Shown one piece after another: positions 1 through 9,701 of a stretch of 61,904 bases of DNA. The notes beneath the pieces are model-generated. The model was not told the DNA's origin. It worked only from the letters and a program-made list of their open reading frames with translations, and did not search any database. Both the position numbers and the translations under genes were made by a program. Numbering within the stretch: the first letter of the stretch is position 1; each line of letters starts with the position of its first letter. Origin of the DNA: Desulfobotulus alkaliphilus (GTDB taxonomy: Bacteria; Desulfobacterota; Desulfobacteria; Desulfobacterales; ASO4-4); contig NZ_VLLC01000021.1 in the NCBI RefSeq assembly GCF_007830435.1, positions 1 to 61,904 on the forward strand. Reading direction: 5' to 3'.

Positions 1-110
1 GCATAGGTGAGCTTATCCACATTGACAACGCTGTCAGGGGTGTTTTCGATAATATAACGGATCAGGGCAGAGCCAATAAACCCGGCACCACCTGTAACGA
101 GAATCTTCAT
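1..110 (-). CDS. rmlB: dTDP-glucose 4,6-dehydratase-like NAD-dependent epimerase, N-terminal part
   Basis: The reverse strand encodes a protein starting [20 protein letters not shown] and continuing past the left window edge. The GxxGxxG dinucleotide-binding loop follows the start directly, as in extended short-chain dehydrogenases. The wording [10 protein letters not shown] after the first beta-alpha unit is typical of RmlB/RfbB, which makes dTDP-4-keto-6-deoxyglucose for surface polysaccharides. Only 36 codons are visible, so another nucleotide-sugar epimerase of this family remains possible. The ATG is at 108-110. Confidence 0.75.
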   Translation of the reverse strand, partial: MKILVTGGAGFIGSALIRYIIENTPDSVVNVDKLTY

Positions 111-230
111 ATCGTAAAAATACCGCCTCTTTTTAGAATCGAACCCATGAAGGGCCTTTTCATGATGCAAATGAAAAAGACTTTGCATCTTTTTCACCCC
201 TCGTCAAGGAATAAATCGTCCTTCAGGGCA

Positions 231-257
231 AAAAAATGCCCGTTTAAAAAAACGGGG
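231..257 (-). terminator. Rho-independent terminator of the sapC transcript
   Basis: Read on the minus strand, CCCGTTT and AAACGGG flank a short T-rich loop and are followed by C-A and a run of seven T. It lies downstream of sapC and the small ORF at 394-513 and upstream of the rmlB-like start, so it should end the sapC transcript. Confidence 0.65.
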
Positions 258-393
258 CTTTCTGACCAACAAGGTTCAGCCGGGTTACTCAGCGAGAAGT
301 ATGGATCAAACACGCCATGAATGCCACCAACTACCCAAATCAACCCTGCTTCCTCCGGCATTACAAAAAAGGGGTGCCTCTTTTCTGCAATAG

Positions 394-513
394 CTAATGG
401 ATGCTGTCATCTTTGGACAAAAGAATATCAAGGCCTTTGTCACTGGCGGCAAGGATGGCTTCGATCTTTTCAGGGGTAAGCCGGGTAATTTTGGCAAGAT
501 ATTCAGTTTTCAT
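394..513 (-). CDS. Possible 39-residue protein downstream of sapC
   Basis: A short frame (starting MKTEYLAKITRL, ending LLSKDDSIH) begins about 20 nt after the sapC stop codon on the same strand. It is predicted helical and charged. The only ribosome-binding candidate is a weak GAAAG at 11-15 nt. No family is recognised. Position in the transcript before the terminator at 231-257 is the main argument for it. Confidence 0.35.
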   Translation of the reverse strand: MKTEYLAKITRLTPEKIEAILAASDKGLDILLSKDDSIH

Positions 514-533
514 ATTGGACAAACGGAAATCTT

Positions 534-1337
534 TCAAAATTTCAAGGTATCGTCACTGCCCCCGAAAATCTCGTCCAGATTGATTTCCGGTACTTTTGTT
601 GAAGCAACAATTTCTTTTCGGAGTTGATAAAGCTTAGTCAGACCAGCGAGACGATGCTGGGAAAAAAGCTGGGCATATACAAGGGAAAGGGCCCCCGTTT
701 TGCTTAAAACTCCCACTTTTTCAGGTTCAAGGCCCTTCAGTGCCTGCTCATCAATTTTAAAAAGACCTTTAACAAACTGTGCCGCTTCTTCCTTTACGCC
801 CTCATTCTGCACACGAATTTTCCATGGAGCAATCAACCCCATGCTGCTTATAAGGTTTACCGCTTCCTGGGTTTTGAACCGGTCTTCCTCGCATTGCTTT
901 AAAAAAGAAAAAACATTTTTCAGGTCCTGAGTCATTTCTCCTTCGGGGGTAAAAAAAGAAACATCATCAGCCTCCGAATTCTCATGGAAAAGACCGCTTT
1001 GCGTATCTACACACAGTGCCTGCCGGTTGCTTCCCTCCACGGGCAGAAGCCTGAAAGGGTAGCCTCTGTAAACGGCAGGAATATATCCTCCAAGCCAGCG
1101 GCCATCCGGATGTATGAAAAGATTCAGGCCCGGTGTCAGCGACTGTAGCGCAACCATCTGATAAATTGACGGTTCTTCCTGAAAAATAAAACCCAGCGGC
1201 ATGGTCGGAAGAAGATGGGGCAGCTCAATGGCCAGCACAGGGGCAACGGCATCCTCAGCTGCAAAGGTAAAAGTCTCCGCACGTTTCCAGCCTGCTCCCT
1301 GATGCAGAGAGCGCTGAAGGGCAATAAATCTTTGCAT
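534..1337 (-). CDS. SapC family protein
   Basis: This 267-residue protein matches the SapC family: an N-terminal stretch reporting on ELPHLLPTMPLGF, a central GRWLGGYIPAVYRGYPFRL segment, and the acidic tail NLDEIFGGSDDTLKF characteristic of the family. SapC proteins occur near S-layer and surface-protein genes in proteobacteria; their biochemical role is not established. The start has an AGAGG-type ribosome-binding site. A DUF6447 gene lies upstream on the same strand, a pairing seen for this family, but a terminator-like hairpin sits between the two genes. Confidence 0.8.
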   Translation of the reverse strand: MQRFIALQRSLHQGAGWKRAETFTFAAEDAVAPVLAIELPHLLPTMPLGFIFQEEPSIYQMVALQSLTPGLNLFIHPDGRWLGGYIPAVYRGYPFRLLPVEGSNRQALCVDTQSGLFHENSEADDVSFFTPEGEMTQDLKNVFSFLKQCEEDRFKTQEAVNLISSMGLIAPWKIRVQNEGVKEEAAQFVKGLFKIDEQALKGLEPEKVGVLSKTGALSLVYAQLFSQHRLAGLTKLYQLRKEIVASTKVPEINLDEIFGGSDDTLKF

Positions 1338-1362
1338 TTAAAACCTCTTTCTCTGACCCTTT

Positions 1363-1408
1363 ATAAAAAAACCTTTACGCATTTGTGCAGTCAGCACAGG
1401 CGTAAAGG
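1363..1408 (-). terminator. Intercistronic terminator or attenuator between the DUF6447 gene and sapC
   Basis: On the minus strand CCTTTACGC and GCGTAAAGG form a nine-pair stem followed by seven T residues. It stands 20 nt after the DUF6447 stop and about 25 nt before the sapC start. This would reduce sapC expression relative to the upstream gene or act as an attenuator. Confidence 0.7.
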
Positions 1409-1428
1409 ATAGAATTCATTTTAAATTA

Positions 1429-1635
1429 TCAATCTGCCTTCAGTTCCTGCTGAAGAGCACTGGCATAGGAGGCCCTTGCAGTCTGGGCGATGGCAAGCTT
1501 CTGGTTGAGGCGGGCAATTTCCTGATCCGTTACCCTCAGGTTAATGATCTGATTTCGAGCTTTCTCGCTCAGCTCATTCAACTTGTAGCTTTTTCCGTCA
1601 ATGGTAATGGTTTCAATACCTTCCTGATCAGACAT
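1429..1635 (-). CDS. DUF6447 family small protein
   Basis: The 68-residue product contains ITIDGKSYKLNELSEKARNQ followed by a helical segment ending AIAQTARASYASALQQEL, the signature of DUF6447 proteins often encoded beside sapC. It is probably a small soluble or surface-associated helical protein of unknown function. An AAGGAG ribosome-binding site precedes the ATG. The downstream terminator-like hairpin suggests it is expressed more strongly than sapC. Confidence 0.75.
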   Translation of the reverse strand: MSDQEGIETITIDGKSYKLNELSEKARNQIINLRVTDQEIARLNQKLAIAQTARASYASALQQELKAD

Positions 1636-1706
1636 TCAGCAGACTCCTTTTTATATACAAACATTAAAGACTCGCTCCGAAAAAACTCCCCGGAACACAC
1701 AGTTTC

Positions 1707-1820
1707 TTAACGAACAAAACGAACGTAATACCAGCGGTTCTTAACAGCACCAGGCCCACTGGAGCCGCCATGGAAACAGCTAACGGTCCATCCCGTTTTC
1801 TCACGACGATCCGCTCTTAA
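1707..1820 (-). pseudogene. C-terminal remnant of a DUF1566-type protein
   Basis: A 37-codon open stretch without a start, preceded in frame by TAA, reads ...TGWTVSCFHGG... and ends NRWYYVRFVR. That ending is typical of DUF1566 (Lcl C-terminal) domains of secreted or lipid-anchored proteins. The rest of the gene is absent upstream, so this is a relic. Confidence 0.5.
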
Positions 1821-2473
1821 TTATTTATGGTTTTCAGCGTTTATGGTACCCAATTCTACGGATCGAAAAAGGCGCATAAGCAATCGCCTGCGATCTCTCC
1901 CGCTCAGGAGCAGACCACGACATTTTTACTATCAGAGTACAGGCTATTTTACAAGATGATCAGCCCCCCTCCAAATCTTCCATCAAATTCAGTTACACCT
2001 TCCTATGGGTAAAACAAGATCAGCCCTTTTACAGTTTTAAATAAAGAAAAAGGTTCAAAGTTTGAATTTTTTAAGTAAATAACAGGCAATACTATTCATT
2101 CCTGCGGCATATCTCCATGCAGGGGAAGGTCTTTTCAAAAATTCGAAAAAAGGCAAGAGAAGGGTAATGGGGGATCCGCCAAAAGCTTCTTCTTGTCTTT
2201 AGCATGCCCTGCTGATAGAATTTAATCCTGTCGTATCAAAAGCTGAAGAACAGGAACTATTTTTTCACAAAAGCACATGGACTCTTCTGATACCTGCTAC
2301 CGGCATCATCGGGGAAAAAAGGGGACGCTCTTCCAGGAAATCACAGATCAGAAAGAAAATTCCATACAGCAACAGTATATAAACCAGATGGATAAACCGA
2401 ATCTGAACCAAAGGACTTAGATTCTGAAAAAAGATCAAAAAAAGAATCTGAATTCTTTTTCTCAGGAGCGCCC
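1821..2473. other. Non-coding stretch upstream of the receiver gene
   Basis: About 650 bp of AT-rich sequence with no frame supported by a ribosome-binding site or recognisable protein. A short frame at 1827-2012 has low-complexity composition and was not accepted. The promoter of the receiver gene must lie in the last part, but I cannot assign hexamers with confidence. Confidence 0.5.
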
Positions 2474-2905
2474 ATGACCCAAAAAAAATGGCAGGCCCCC
2501 TTGAACAAGATTGATGCGGATATCAATATTCTTGTTGCCGATGATGAGCAGATCATGCGCCAGATCCTTGGTAACATACTGAAAACCCTTGGCCTGACAA
2601 AAATAAGCTATGCCAGCGATGGCGGAGCAGCCTGGCTGAGACTTCAGATAAAACCCGCCATTGACCTGATCCTTCTCGACTGGAATATGCCAAAAATGAC
2701 CGGCCCCGAACTCCTCAGTATGATGCGCAAAAGTGAAGACTATAAAAACATCCCAGTACTGATGATAACGGCAGAAGGCACCCGGGAACACATCCTTAAA
2801 GCCATGGAAATTGGTGCCACAAACTATGTGGTCAAACCCTTTACACCTGCTGTCATTGAAAAAAAAATCAGACAAATTTTACAGGAAACAGAAGAATCTG
2901 GTTAA
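2474..2905 (+). CDS. CheY-like single-domain response regulator
   Basis: The 143-residue protein is one receiver domain with a short N-terminal extension. Visible landmarks are the acidic pair in VADDEQIMR, the phospho-acceptor Asp in DLILLDWNMPKMTG, the Thr in VLMITAEGT, and the Lys in NYVVKPFTP. No output domain is present, so it probably relays phosphate to a partner such as a motor or another kinase. A good AGGAG lies before the ATG. It stands alone, convergent with mutL. Confidence 0.9.
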   Translation: MTQKKWQAPLNKIDADINILVADDEQIMRQILGNILKTLGLTKISYASDGGAAWLRLQIKPAIDLILLDWNMPKMTGPELLSMMRKSEDYKNIPVLMITAEGTREHILKAMEIGATNYVVKPFTPAVIEKKIRQILQETEESG

Positions 2906-2969
2906 AATTTCCTGCCTTTTTTGCAGCAGAACCATGCTAAAGACGCCTGGGCTCTCCGGTGTCCGTTTT

Positions 2970-4997
2970 TTATCCCACCCTGCCAAAACTTTTTTCCAGA
3001 AAACGTTTTTCCCACTGAATCCAGATGGGTCTGCCATGGGGGCACCGGGAAGGCTGGGCGCAGGCGTCCAGCTCATGGAAAAGATGCCGGATCTCTTCGG
3101 GCTTCAAAGCCTGATTGGCCCGGATGGCCGAGTGACAGGCCATAAGAATCAGACACTCATCCAATGCCTCCGCAAGGCTTTCTGTATGCCCCGCCGCCAC
3201 GATCTCTGCAACCATATCCGCAAAAACCTGCCCCAGATCCCCGTGGGAAAGAAGATCGGGAACGGCCTTAATCACAAAGGAGTTGCCACCAAAGGGCTCC
3301 ACATATAGCCCCAGAGCCTCCATTAACGGCATAAGCCCCCTGGCCAGATCCGTTTCACGGAAACCAAGCTCCACCACCTGAGGAATCAGAAGCTGCTGGG
3401 AAAGGCCTTTGCCCTTTTCATGCCGCCGCCTCAAGGCCTCGTAACGCACCCGTTCATGGGCCGCATGCTGATCCACCAGCACCAGCCCCGCTTCGGACTC
3501 ACAGAGAATATAGGTATTATGGAGCTGACCAATGATCTTCAGTTCCGAATAAAATGCTTTTTTCTCCCAAAGTATTCCCTGGGGGTCCGGTACAGGAAAA
3601 ACACCGGACCTGTCCCCCTGACCGGAAAAAAGGGGCCTTTCCTGCCGGATCTCTCCTGCCCATCCCCTTTGTTCTCCATTTCCGGAGACCATGGCTTCCG
3701 GAGAAAAAGCATGCCCCGGATCTCCGGATGCTGCAGGCTCCCCCACCACTTCACCGGACAAAGGCTCTGCCTCTGCAGAAAAAGAAGATACAGACCCTGC
3801 CCCATCCTTAATATCATCTCCTGAAACAGAGAGACCTTCTGCCTCCCCCGGCCCCTCAGTGGGAAATACATTTCCTGATACATTCTCTCCGGAAAATGGG
3901 CCGAGACCTTGACCATGCCTTGAAGAAACAGCGCCGTGGGTGGCAACAATATTCCTGACTTTTTCCAGACTCTCCCTGCGGGAGACTGAAGAAACCTGCC
4001 ATTTCCGGCTGTCCTCCCCCCTCAGTGCCAAAGCCACACCGTCGCGCACGGCAGCCCATACCGCCCTGCCGTCGGCAAACCTCACCTCATGCTTGGTGGG
4101 ATGCACATTCACGTCCACCCGGTCGGGATCCACATCAAGAAATAAAATGGCCACAGGATAACGGCCCGTCATCATCCGACCCTTATATCCCTCAAAAAGT
4201 GCCTTATAAACCGACCGGTCCCGGACATAGCGGCCATTGACGTAGAGGTAAATCCGCTGGGTGGTACTCCGGGATATATCCGGAGATGCCACCCAGCCCC
4301 TTACCCGGATTCCCGCCCCCCCATGATCCACGGGAAAAAGATGGTTTTCCACTTCCTTTCCCAGCACATCCACGGCCCGGACAAAGGCATCGCCCCCGGC
4401 AAGATGCCTCAGCACACGACCATTGTGAAGAAGCCGGAACTGTACATCGGGAAAACCCAGAGAAACGGAAAGCAGGGTATCGGCAATGTGACCCATCTCC
4501 GTATTTTCCGTTTTCAGAAATTTTCTGCGGGCAGGAACATTGAAAAAAAGATTTTTTACGGAAATCACCGTGCCCGGAGCCGCACCCGTTTCCGCCACAT
4601 CCAGAATCCGGCCGCCTTCCACCACGATGCGCACACCGGCAGGGGCGTCCTGTACACGGCTGACCAGCTCAAAGCGGGAAACGGAAGCCATGCTGGGAAG
4701 TGCTTCACCCCGAAAACCCAAGGTCCGGATGGAAAAAAGATCCGCATCGCTCAAAAGCTTGCTTGTGGCATAACGCTCCAGAGACAAAAGGGCATCGTCT
4801 GATCCCATGCCGTGGCCGTTATCGGACACCCGGATACCCGCAAGACCACCCTTTTCGATGGCCACCTCAATGCTGGTACTTCCCGCATCCAGACTGTTTT
4901 CCACAAGCTCCTTCACAACGGAAGCCGGACGTTCCACCACCTCGCCTGCGGCAATTTTATTGGAAAGAATATCCGGCAAGATACGGATCTTAGACAT
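2970..4997 (-). CDS. mutL: DNA mismatch repair protein MutL, endonuclease type
   Basis: The 675-residue MutL has an N-terminal GHKL ATPase (ENSLDAG, DNGHGM, GFRGEAL, residues 30-110), a transducer domain ending near residue 330, a long low-complexity linker (about 350-490) and a C-terminal dimerisation domain. The C-terminus carries DQHAAHERVRYE, fitting the nuclease motif DQHA-x2-E-x4-E, plus ACHSAIRANQ and CPHGRP. It should therefore nick the daughter strand during mismatch repair, unlike E. coli MutL. Its start lies just after a terminator, so it is probably expressed separately from the gat genes. Confidence 0.95.
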   Translation of the reverse strand: MSKIRILPDILSNKIAAGEVVERPASVVKELVENSLDAGSTSIEVAIEKGGLAGIRVSDNGHGMGSDDALLSLERYATSKLLSDADLFSIRTLGFRGEALPSMASVSRFELVSRVQDAPAGVRIVVEGGRILDVAETGAAPGTVISVKNLFFNVPARRKFLKTENTEMGHIADTLLSVSLGFPDVQFRLLHNGRVLRHLAGGDAFVRAVDVLGKEVENHLFPVDHGGAGIRVRGWVASPDISRSTTQRIYLYVNGRYVRDRSVYKALFEGYKGRMMTGRYPVAILFLDVDPDRVDVNVHPTKHEVRFADGRAVWAAVRDGVALALRGEDSRKWQVSSVSRRESLEKVRNIVATHGAVSSRHGQGLGPFSGENVSGNVFPTEGPGEAEGLSVSGDDIKDGAGSVSSFSAEAEPLSGEVVGEPAASGDPGHAFSPEAMVSGNGEQRGWAGEIRQERPLFSGQGDRSGVFPVPDPQGILWEKKAFYSELKIIGQLHNTYILCESEAGLVLVDQHAAHERVRYEALRRRHEKGKGLSQQLLIPQVVELGFRETDLARGLMPLMEALGLYVEPFGGNSFVIKAVPDLLSHGDLGQVFADMVAEIVAAGHTESLAEALDECLILMACHSAIRANQALKPEEIRHLFHELDACAQPSRCPHGRPIWIQWEKRFLEKSFGRVG

Positions 4998-5008
4998 ACC
5001 ATCTCCAT

Positions 5009-5042
5009 AAAAAAAAGGAAGACCAAAAGGGCCTTCCTTCCA
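5009..5042 (-). terminator. Terminator between the gatA cluster and mutL
   Basis: The minus strand shows GGAAGG, a ten-base loop, CTTCC and a run of eight T. It follows the stop of the gene at 5049-5300 and ends about 12 nt before the mutL ATG, so mutL translation would need a start within or after this hairpin. Confidence 0.65.
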
Positions 5043-5048
5043 TTGGCT

Positions 5049-5300
5049 TCAGATATCTGAAGAGACGGGTTCTGCCCCTTCGCCCCCTGCCTTATGTACC
5101 AGACGCAGCAAAAAATCCGCCTCTAAAGGAGAAAGATCAAATCGCTGTGCCGCCATCATGGCAAGTTTGGTGACAGGCTCTCTGCTTTGGCCACCCTGCT
5201 CTCCGGCAATCCATTCACAGGCCCGCCTGATGGCAGGACTTGCTGCCACCGCTGTCAAGATTTTTCCCCGGCTGCGGGATCTGCAAGCCCCCTGTCCCAT
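5049..5300 (-). CDS. Hypothetical small protein following gatA
   Basis: This frame overlaps the end of gatA. The ATG at 5300 has a good AGGAA upstream, but that sequence is also gatA coding. A TTG at 5258 overlapping the gatA stop has GGGGAAAAATC before it and would give a 67-residue product. The conserved-looking part is [16 protein letters not shown] through [18 protein letters not shown], predicted helical. No family recognised. Position suggests co-transcription with gatCA. Confidence 0.5.
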   Translation of the reverse strand: MGQGACRSRSRGKILTAVAASPAIRRACEWIAGEQGGQSREPVTKLAMMAAQRFDLSPLEADFLLRLVHKAGGEGAEPVSSDI

Positions 5301-6736
5301 GCCGCTTCCTTTTCATAGGCATAGGCCGCCTTTAAGAGGGTGGCTTCATCAAAGGGTTTTCCCAGAAGCTGCAATCCCATGGGAAGTCCTTTTGCAGAAA
5401 ACCCGCAGGGAACAGACATGCCGGGAATGCCTGCAAGGTTTGCTGAGATCGTAAAAATATCAGCAAGGTACATGGTCAGAGGATCATCCGCCACTTCCCC
5501 AAGCGCAAAGGCCGGCGCCGGTGTTACAGGGGCAGCAATCAGATCACACCCTGCAAAAGCATCCGTAAAATCCTTTGCAATGAGGGCACGCACCTTAAGG
5601 GCCTTGTTGTAATAGGCGTCATAATATCCCGAAGACAGGGCATAGGTGCCGACAAGGATGCGGCGTCTGACCTCCTCGCCAAAACCTTCGGAACGGGATT
5701 TTTCGTAAAGTTCCAGAAGACTGGCCGCTTCTGGAGTCCGGTAGCCATAGCGGATACCATCAAAGCGGGCCAGATTGGTGCTGGCCTCACTGGAAGCCAC
5801 CACATAATAGGCCGCCACAGCATAGGCCATGTGGGGAAGGCGAACCTCCACGGTTTTTGCTCCGGAGGCTTCCAGCACACGCACCGCTTCCCCGATGGCC
5901 GAACGGATTTCCGGATGCACGCCTTCGGCACCATGGTACTCCACGGGAAGACCGATGGTAAGCCCCTTAAGATCCTTTGACAGAAGGGAGTAGTAATCCG
6001 GCACCGGCACATTGACCGAGGTGCTGTCTTTAGGGTCGTGGCCCGCAATAGCCTGAAGGAGAATGGCACAGTCTTCAACACTCCTTGCCATGGGCCCCAC
6101 CTGATCCAGCGAAGAGGCAAAGGCCACCACCCCATAGCGGGATACCCGGCCATAGCTTGGTTTCAGCCCCACAACACCGCAATGGGCTGCGGGCTGTCGG
6201 ATGGAGCCGCCCGTATCCGTTCCCAGAGAGCCCAAGCAAAGTCCGGCGGCCACGGCAGCAGCACTGCCACCGGATGAACCACCGGGAATATGGGACAGGT
6301 TCCATGGATTTTTTACCGGCCCGAACCAGGAAGTCTCGCTGGAAGAGCCCATGGCAAATTCATCCAGATTGAGCTTCCCCGTAATCACGGCACCTGCGTC
6401 TTTAAGCTTTTCCGCAACGGTGCCGCTATAGGGCGGATCAAAATTTTCCAGCATACGGGACGCACAGGTCGTGCGTATGCCCCTGGTCAGGATCAGATCC
6501 TTAAGGCCCAGAGGAATCCCCGTCAAAGCCCCGGCTTCGCCTTTACGGATTTTTTCATCGGCAAGACGCGCATCTGCCATGGCCGATTCTTCTGCCACTG
6601 TAATGTAGCTGTTGATCAGGGGATCTTTTTCTGAAATGGCTTGCAGGGTCTGCCGGGTCAGTTCTTCCGCTGTAAAATCTCCGGCATCCAGATGCTTTCG
6701 TGCTTCGTGTATATGAAGGCCCTTGGTGAGGCTCAT
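5255..6736 (-). CDS. gatA: Glutamyl-tRNA(Gln)/aspartyl-tRNA(Asn) amidotransferase subunit A
   Basis: GatA is the glutaminase of GatCAB, releasing ammonia from glutamine to amidate Glu-tRNA(Gln) or Asp-tRNA(Asn). The 493-residue protein has the amidase signature: catalytic Lys in [11 protein letters not shown], the Ser-rich [14 protein letters not shown] loop and [13 protein letters not shown] chose the ATG at 6736 because AAGGAGGAAACT sits directly before it; an in-frame ATG 36 nt upstream lacks one. GatC is encoded 45 bp upstream; GatB is not in the window. Confidence 0.96.
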   Translation of the reverse strand: MSLTKGLHIHEARKHLDAGDFTAEELTRQTLQAISEKDPLINSYITVAEESAMADARLADEKIRKGEAGALTGIPLGLKDLILTRGIRTTCASRMLENFDPPYSGTVAEKLKDAGAVITGKLNLDEFAMGSSSETSWFGPVKNPWNLSHIPGGSSGGSAAAVAAGLCLGSLGTDTGGSIRQPAAHCGVVGLKPSYGRVSRYGVVAFASSLDQVGPMARSVEDCAILLQAIAGHDPKDSTSVNVPVPDYYSLLSKDLKGLTIGLPVEYHGAEGVHPEIRSAIGEAVRVLEASGAKTVEVRLPHMAYAVAAYYVVASSEASTNLARFDGIRYGYRTPEAASLLELYEKSRSEGFGEEVRRRILVGTYALSSGYYDAYYNKALKVRALIAKDFTDAFAGCDLIAAPVTPAPAFALGEVADDPLTMYLADIFTISANLAGIPGMSVPCGFSAKGLPMGLQLLGKPFDEATLLKAAYAYEKEAAWDRGLADPAAGEKS

Positions 6737-6781
6737 AGTTTCCTCCTTCGGAATGGGCGCTTCCTTTAGCACCCGATGGAA

Positions 6782-7069
6782 TCAGCCTACAATTTTCGGA
6801 ACCAGAAAATGGCCGTCTTCTTTTTCCTCTGTGCCAGACAGGCCAATATCCACACCCAGATGTTCCCCAACGGTATCTTCCCGCATGGCATTGACCAGAT
6901 GAACGGCATGGGACATGGGAGCCACCCCTTCCGTATCCACTTCCTTCAGGGTATCCACATAGGCCAGAATGGTCCCAAGCTGGGTGGCCATACGTTCCAC
7001 ATCCCCTTCATCCATATGCAGACGGGCAAGGCCTGCCACATGCATTATTTCTTCCTTTGAAATTTTCAT
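6782..7069 (-). CDS. gatC: Amidotransferase subunit C
   Basis: The 95-residue protein has the GatC pattern: N-terminal helix ISKEEIMHVAGLARLHM, a second helix with LGTILAYVDTLKEVDT, then the extended tail VAPMSHAVHLVNAMREDTVG that wraps around GatA and GatB. It stabilises the GatCAB complex. The ATG at 7069 fits the family N-terminus; longer in-frame starts add residues that do not belong to GatC. The neighbouring gatA is on the same strand. Confidence 0.95.
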   Translation of the reverse strand: MKISKEEIMHVAGLARLHMDEGDVERMATQLGTILAYVDTLKEVDTEGVAPMSHAVHLVNAMREDTVGEHLGVDIGLSGTEEKEDGHFLVPKIVG

Positions 7070-7121
7070 CCGGATTCTTCCCCCAAAAAGCATAATTTGA
7101 TCACATGGTCTGCAAAAGACC

Positions 7122-7904
7122 TCAGTCCATACGAAGCACAAAGGCATTCATCCGATCCGCCTCCAGACGGGCCAGAACAGGTCTTGCCGCATCCCGGCTG
7201 ACAAAACGGCCCACACGAACCCGGTACCAGACGCCCCCGCCCTGATCTGTTCCCGAAACAACATAGGCATCATAGTTCTGCGCCAGAAGCTGCTGCACCA
7301 TGCGGGCCGCATCCTCGGGGTTTTTCATGGCTGCTACCTGAATGGTATAGCTTTCTTTGCCAGATACCAGCGAAGAGGAAGGAGCTGCGGGTGTCCTTGC
7401 CTGCTGTCTGGATACAGCAGGCAGCGTTTTTTCTTCGGGCTTCTGTGCTGCCGCCGCTGCTCTCTCACTGCGGGACTCCGCCCTCCTGACTTCCCCTTGT
7501 CCAGACGGACCTTCTTCAGAGTTCCCCCTTGCCTGAAAAGAAGGAGACTCTGACGCCATCAGGGGGGCAGGGGGCATAGGCTCCTTTTCTCCATCAAAGC
7601 GGGGCATCTTAACGGGCAGATCTTCCAGCTGCAGCACTTCCGTATGCTTCAGGGACTCAAAAAAAGTCAGCTCCGGTACATAGGACAAAGCCTGGGGTTT
7701 TTCCCTTTCAAAAAAGCTCTGCAAACGGGCTTCCATATCCGGAATATCAAAGGTGACCGGAGAGGTCCCCCTACCCACCAGAATACCGAGAACAAACATG
7801 CATACGGAAACAAAAAGCACAAAAAGCATCCACTCCCGGTTTTTACTGTTTTGCAAAGGATGGGAACCTTCTTTTTTCTCTCCGTTCTGAAAATTCCGGG
7901 ACAT
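7122..7904 (-). CDS. SPOR-domain membrane protein
   Basis: A 260-residue bitopic protein: basic cytoplasmic N-terminus, one transmembrane helix near residues 25-46 (MLFVLFVSVCMFVLGILVG), a long Pro/Ala/Glu-rich periplasmic linker, and a C-terminal SPOR domain (ESYTIQVAAMKNPEDAARMV through GVWYRVRVGRF). SPOR domains bind denuded septal peptidoglycan, so a cell-division or envelope role is likely. The ATG at 7904 is preceded by GAGGAGCAGAAGGC. It lies 24 bp after argS on the same strand. Confidence 0.9.
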   Translation of the reverse strand: MSRNFQNGEKKEGSHPLQNSKNREWMLFVLFVSVCMFVLGILVGRGTSPVTFDIPDMEARLQSFFEREKPQALSYVPELTFFESLKHTEVLQLEDLPVKMPRFDGEKEPMPPAPLMASESPSFQARGNSEEGPSGQGEVRRAESRSERAAAAAQKPEEKTLPAVSRQQARTPAAPSSSLVSGKESYTIQVAAMKNPEDAARMVQQLLAQNYDAYVVSGTDQGGGVWYRVRVGRFVSRDAARPVLARLEADRMNAFVLRMD

Positions 7905-7928
7905 GCCTTCTGCTCCTCTACCCATCTA

Positions 7929-9581
7929 CTACATTTCTTCAGGCGCAGAAATACCCAGAAGAACAAGGCCATTGCGGATGACCTGCTGCACAGACCGGAT
8001 CAGTACCAGCCTTGCCGAAGACATGGCAGCATCCTCGCCGAGAACCTTGTGGCGGTTGTAATAGGTGTGGAATGCCGATGCCAGTTCCATGAGATAAAAA
8101 GGAACCCTGTGGGGCTCCAGATTGGCACCGCTTAAGGCAATGGTTTCCGGAAAACGTGCCAGATGCTTCATCAGGGCAATTTCTTCGGGTTCCTGTAGCA
8201 AAAAGAGCTGATTCATATCTTCATGGATCTTCTCCTCAGCCGCCTTGCGGAGAATACTGGCAATGCGGGCATGCACATACTGCACATAAAAAACGGGATT
8301 ATCATTGCTTTTTTTCTTTGCCAGCTCCAGATCAAAATCCAGGGATGTCTCATAGCTGCGCATCAGAAAAAAGAAGCGGGCCGCATCCTTTCCGACCTCA
8401 TCCACCACAGCCTTCAGGGTTTCAAACTCACCGGAGCGTGTGCTCATGGCCACAGGCTGACCATTGCGGAGAAGGGCCACAAGCTGAACCAGTATCACCT
8501 GAAAACGCTCAGGATCCGTACCCGTTGCCCCCACAGCCGCCTTGATGCGCTTAATATAGCCGTGATGATCCGCCCCCCAGACATCAATCACCCGGTCAAA
8601 GCCCCTCTCAAACTTGTTTTTATGATAGGCAATGTCCGATGCAAAATAGGTGGTGATGCCATTGTTACGAACCACCACCCTGTCCTTTTCATCCTGCCAG
8701 TCCGTGGTCTTAAACCATTTGGCCCCATCCATTTCATACACAACCCCTGAAGCTTCCAGTTCCTTCAGTACGGCATCCACGGTGCCGGAATCATAGAGGC
8801 TCTGTTCACTGAACCACTGGTCATGCACCACACCAAAGGCTTCAAGGTCTTCCCGGATACCGGCAAGAATACTGTCTGCGGCAAAGCGGGCACAGAGGGC
8901 AACCCCCTTTTCATCGTCTGCTCCGGCCAGTTCAGGAAAACGATCCTTTGCCTCAAGGGCCAGCTCCCTGATATAATCCCCCTGATAGCAGTCCTCAGGA
9001 AATTCCAGAGACTCACCCCGAATCTGTTTCAGGCGCAGCCATACGGAGTTCCCAAGGGTACGGATCTGCCTGCCGGAATCATTGATATAGTATTCTTTTT
9101 CAACCGCATAGCCGCAGGCGGAAAGAATGGCGGCCATGGCATCACCCACCACAGCCCCCCGTCCATGGCCCACATGCAAAGGACCAGTGGGATTGGCACT
9201 GACAAACTCCACCTGCACCCTGCGGCCTTTGCCCTCATCCACCCGGCCAAAGGTGTTACCGGCTTCAAGTACCCTTTGAACAACGGGAAGCCATGCAGAA
9301 GGTTTCAGGTAGAAATTAATGAATCCCGGACCCGCTATTTCCTTTTTTTCAAGGATTCCGGACGTATCCTCCATATGAAACAGGAGAATTTCCGCAATTT
9401 TACGGGGGGGCATCTTCTGGGTTTTAGCCCCGACCATGGCAATGTTGGCAGAAAAATCTCCATGGGCCTCCGCTCTCGGAACTTCAATATCAAAGGCCGG
9501 AAACTCACGGGACAGAAGACTGCCTGCACCAAAGGCCCGGTCAATGGCCTTTTCAATCATGGATCTTAAATGATCTTTCAT
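7929..9581 (-). CDS. argS: Arginyl-tRNA synthetase
   Basis: The 550-residue class I synthetase charges tRNA-Arg. It has an N-terminal additional domain (to about residue 100), the HIGH-type motif in [28 protein letters not shown] in place of a canonical KMSKS as is common in ArgS, and the C-terminal anticodon-binding helices ([35 protein letters not shown]). The ATG has no strong ribosome-binding site, but the N-terminus matches the family. It heads a minus-strand run of argS, SPOR gene, gatC, gatA. Confidence 0.97.
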   Translation of the reverse strand: MKDHLRSMIEKAIDRAFGAGSLLSREFPAFDIEVPRAEAHGDFSANIAMVGAKTQKMPPRKIAEILLFHMEDTSGILEKKEIAGPGFINFYLKPSAWLPVVQRVLEAGNTFGRVDEGKGRRVQVEFVSANPTGPLHVGHGRGAVVGDAMAAILSACGYAVEKEYYINDSGRQIRTLGNSVWLRLKQIRGESLEFPEDCYQGDYIRELALEAKDRFPELAGADDEKGVALCARFAADSILAGIREDLEAFGVVHDQWFSEQSLYDSGTVDAVLKELEASGVVYEMDGAKWFKTTDWQDEKDRVVVRNNGITTYFASDIAYHKNKFERGFDRVIDVWGADHHGYIKRIKAAVGATGTDPERFQVILVQLVALLRNGQPVAMSTRSGEFETLKAVVDEVGKDAARFFFLMRSYETSLDFDLELAKKKSNDNPVFYVQYVHARIASILRKAAEEKIHEDMNQLFLLQEPEEIALMKHLARFPETIALSGANLEPHRVPFYLMELASAFHTYYNRHKVLGEDAAMSSARLVLIRSVQQVIRNGLVLLGISAPEEM

Positions 9582-9701
9582 AGACTAATGACTTTCAAAA
9601 AAATTCAACCGCGGTTTTCAGGGCCGACAAAGCGGGATGCCGGAGCCCCTTAAAAATCAGGACATCCGGCACCGCCCGATGCAAGCAGAAAATACCCGAC
9701 A

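Noticed and set aside
1827-2012. A 61-residue frame upstream of the receiver gene
   Set aside because: No ribosome-binding site, no recognisable protein features.
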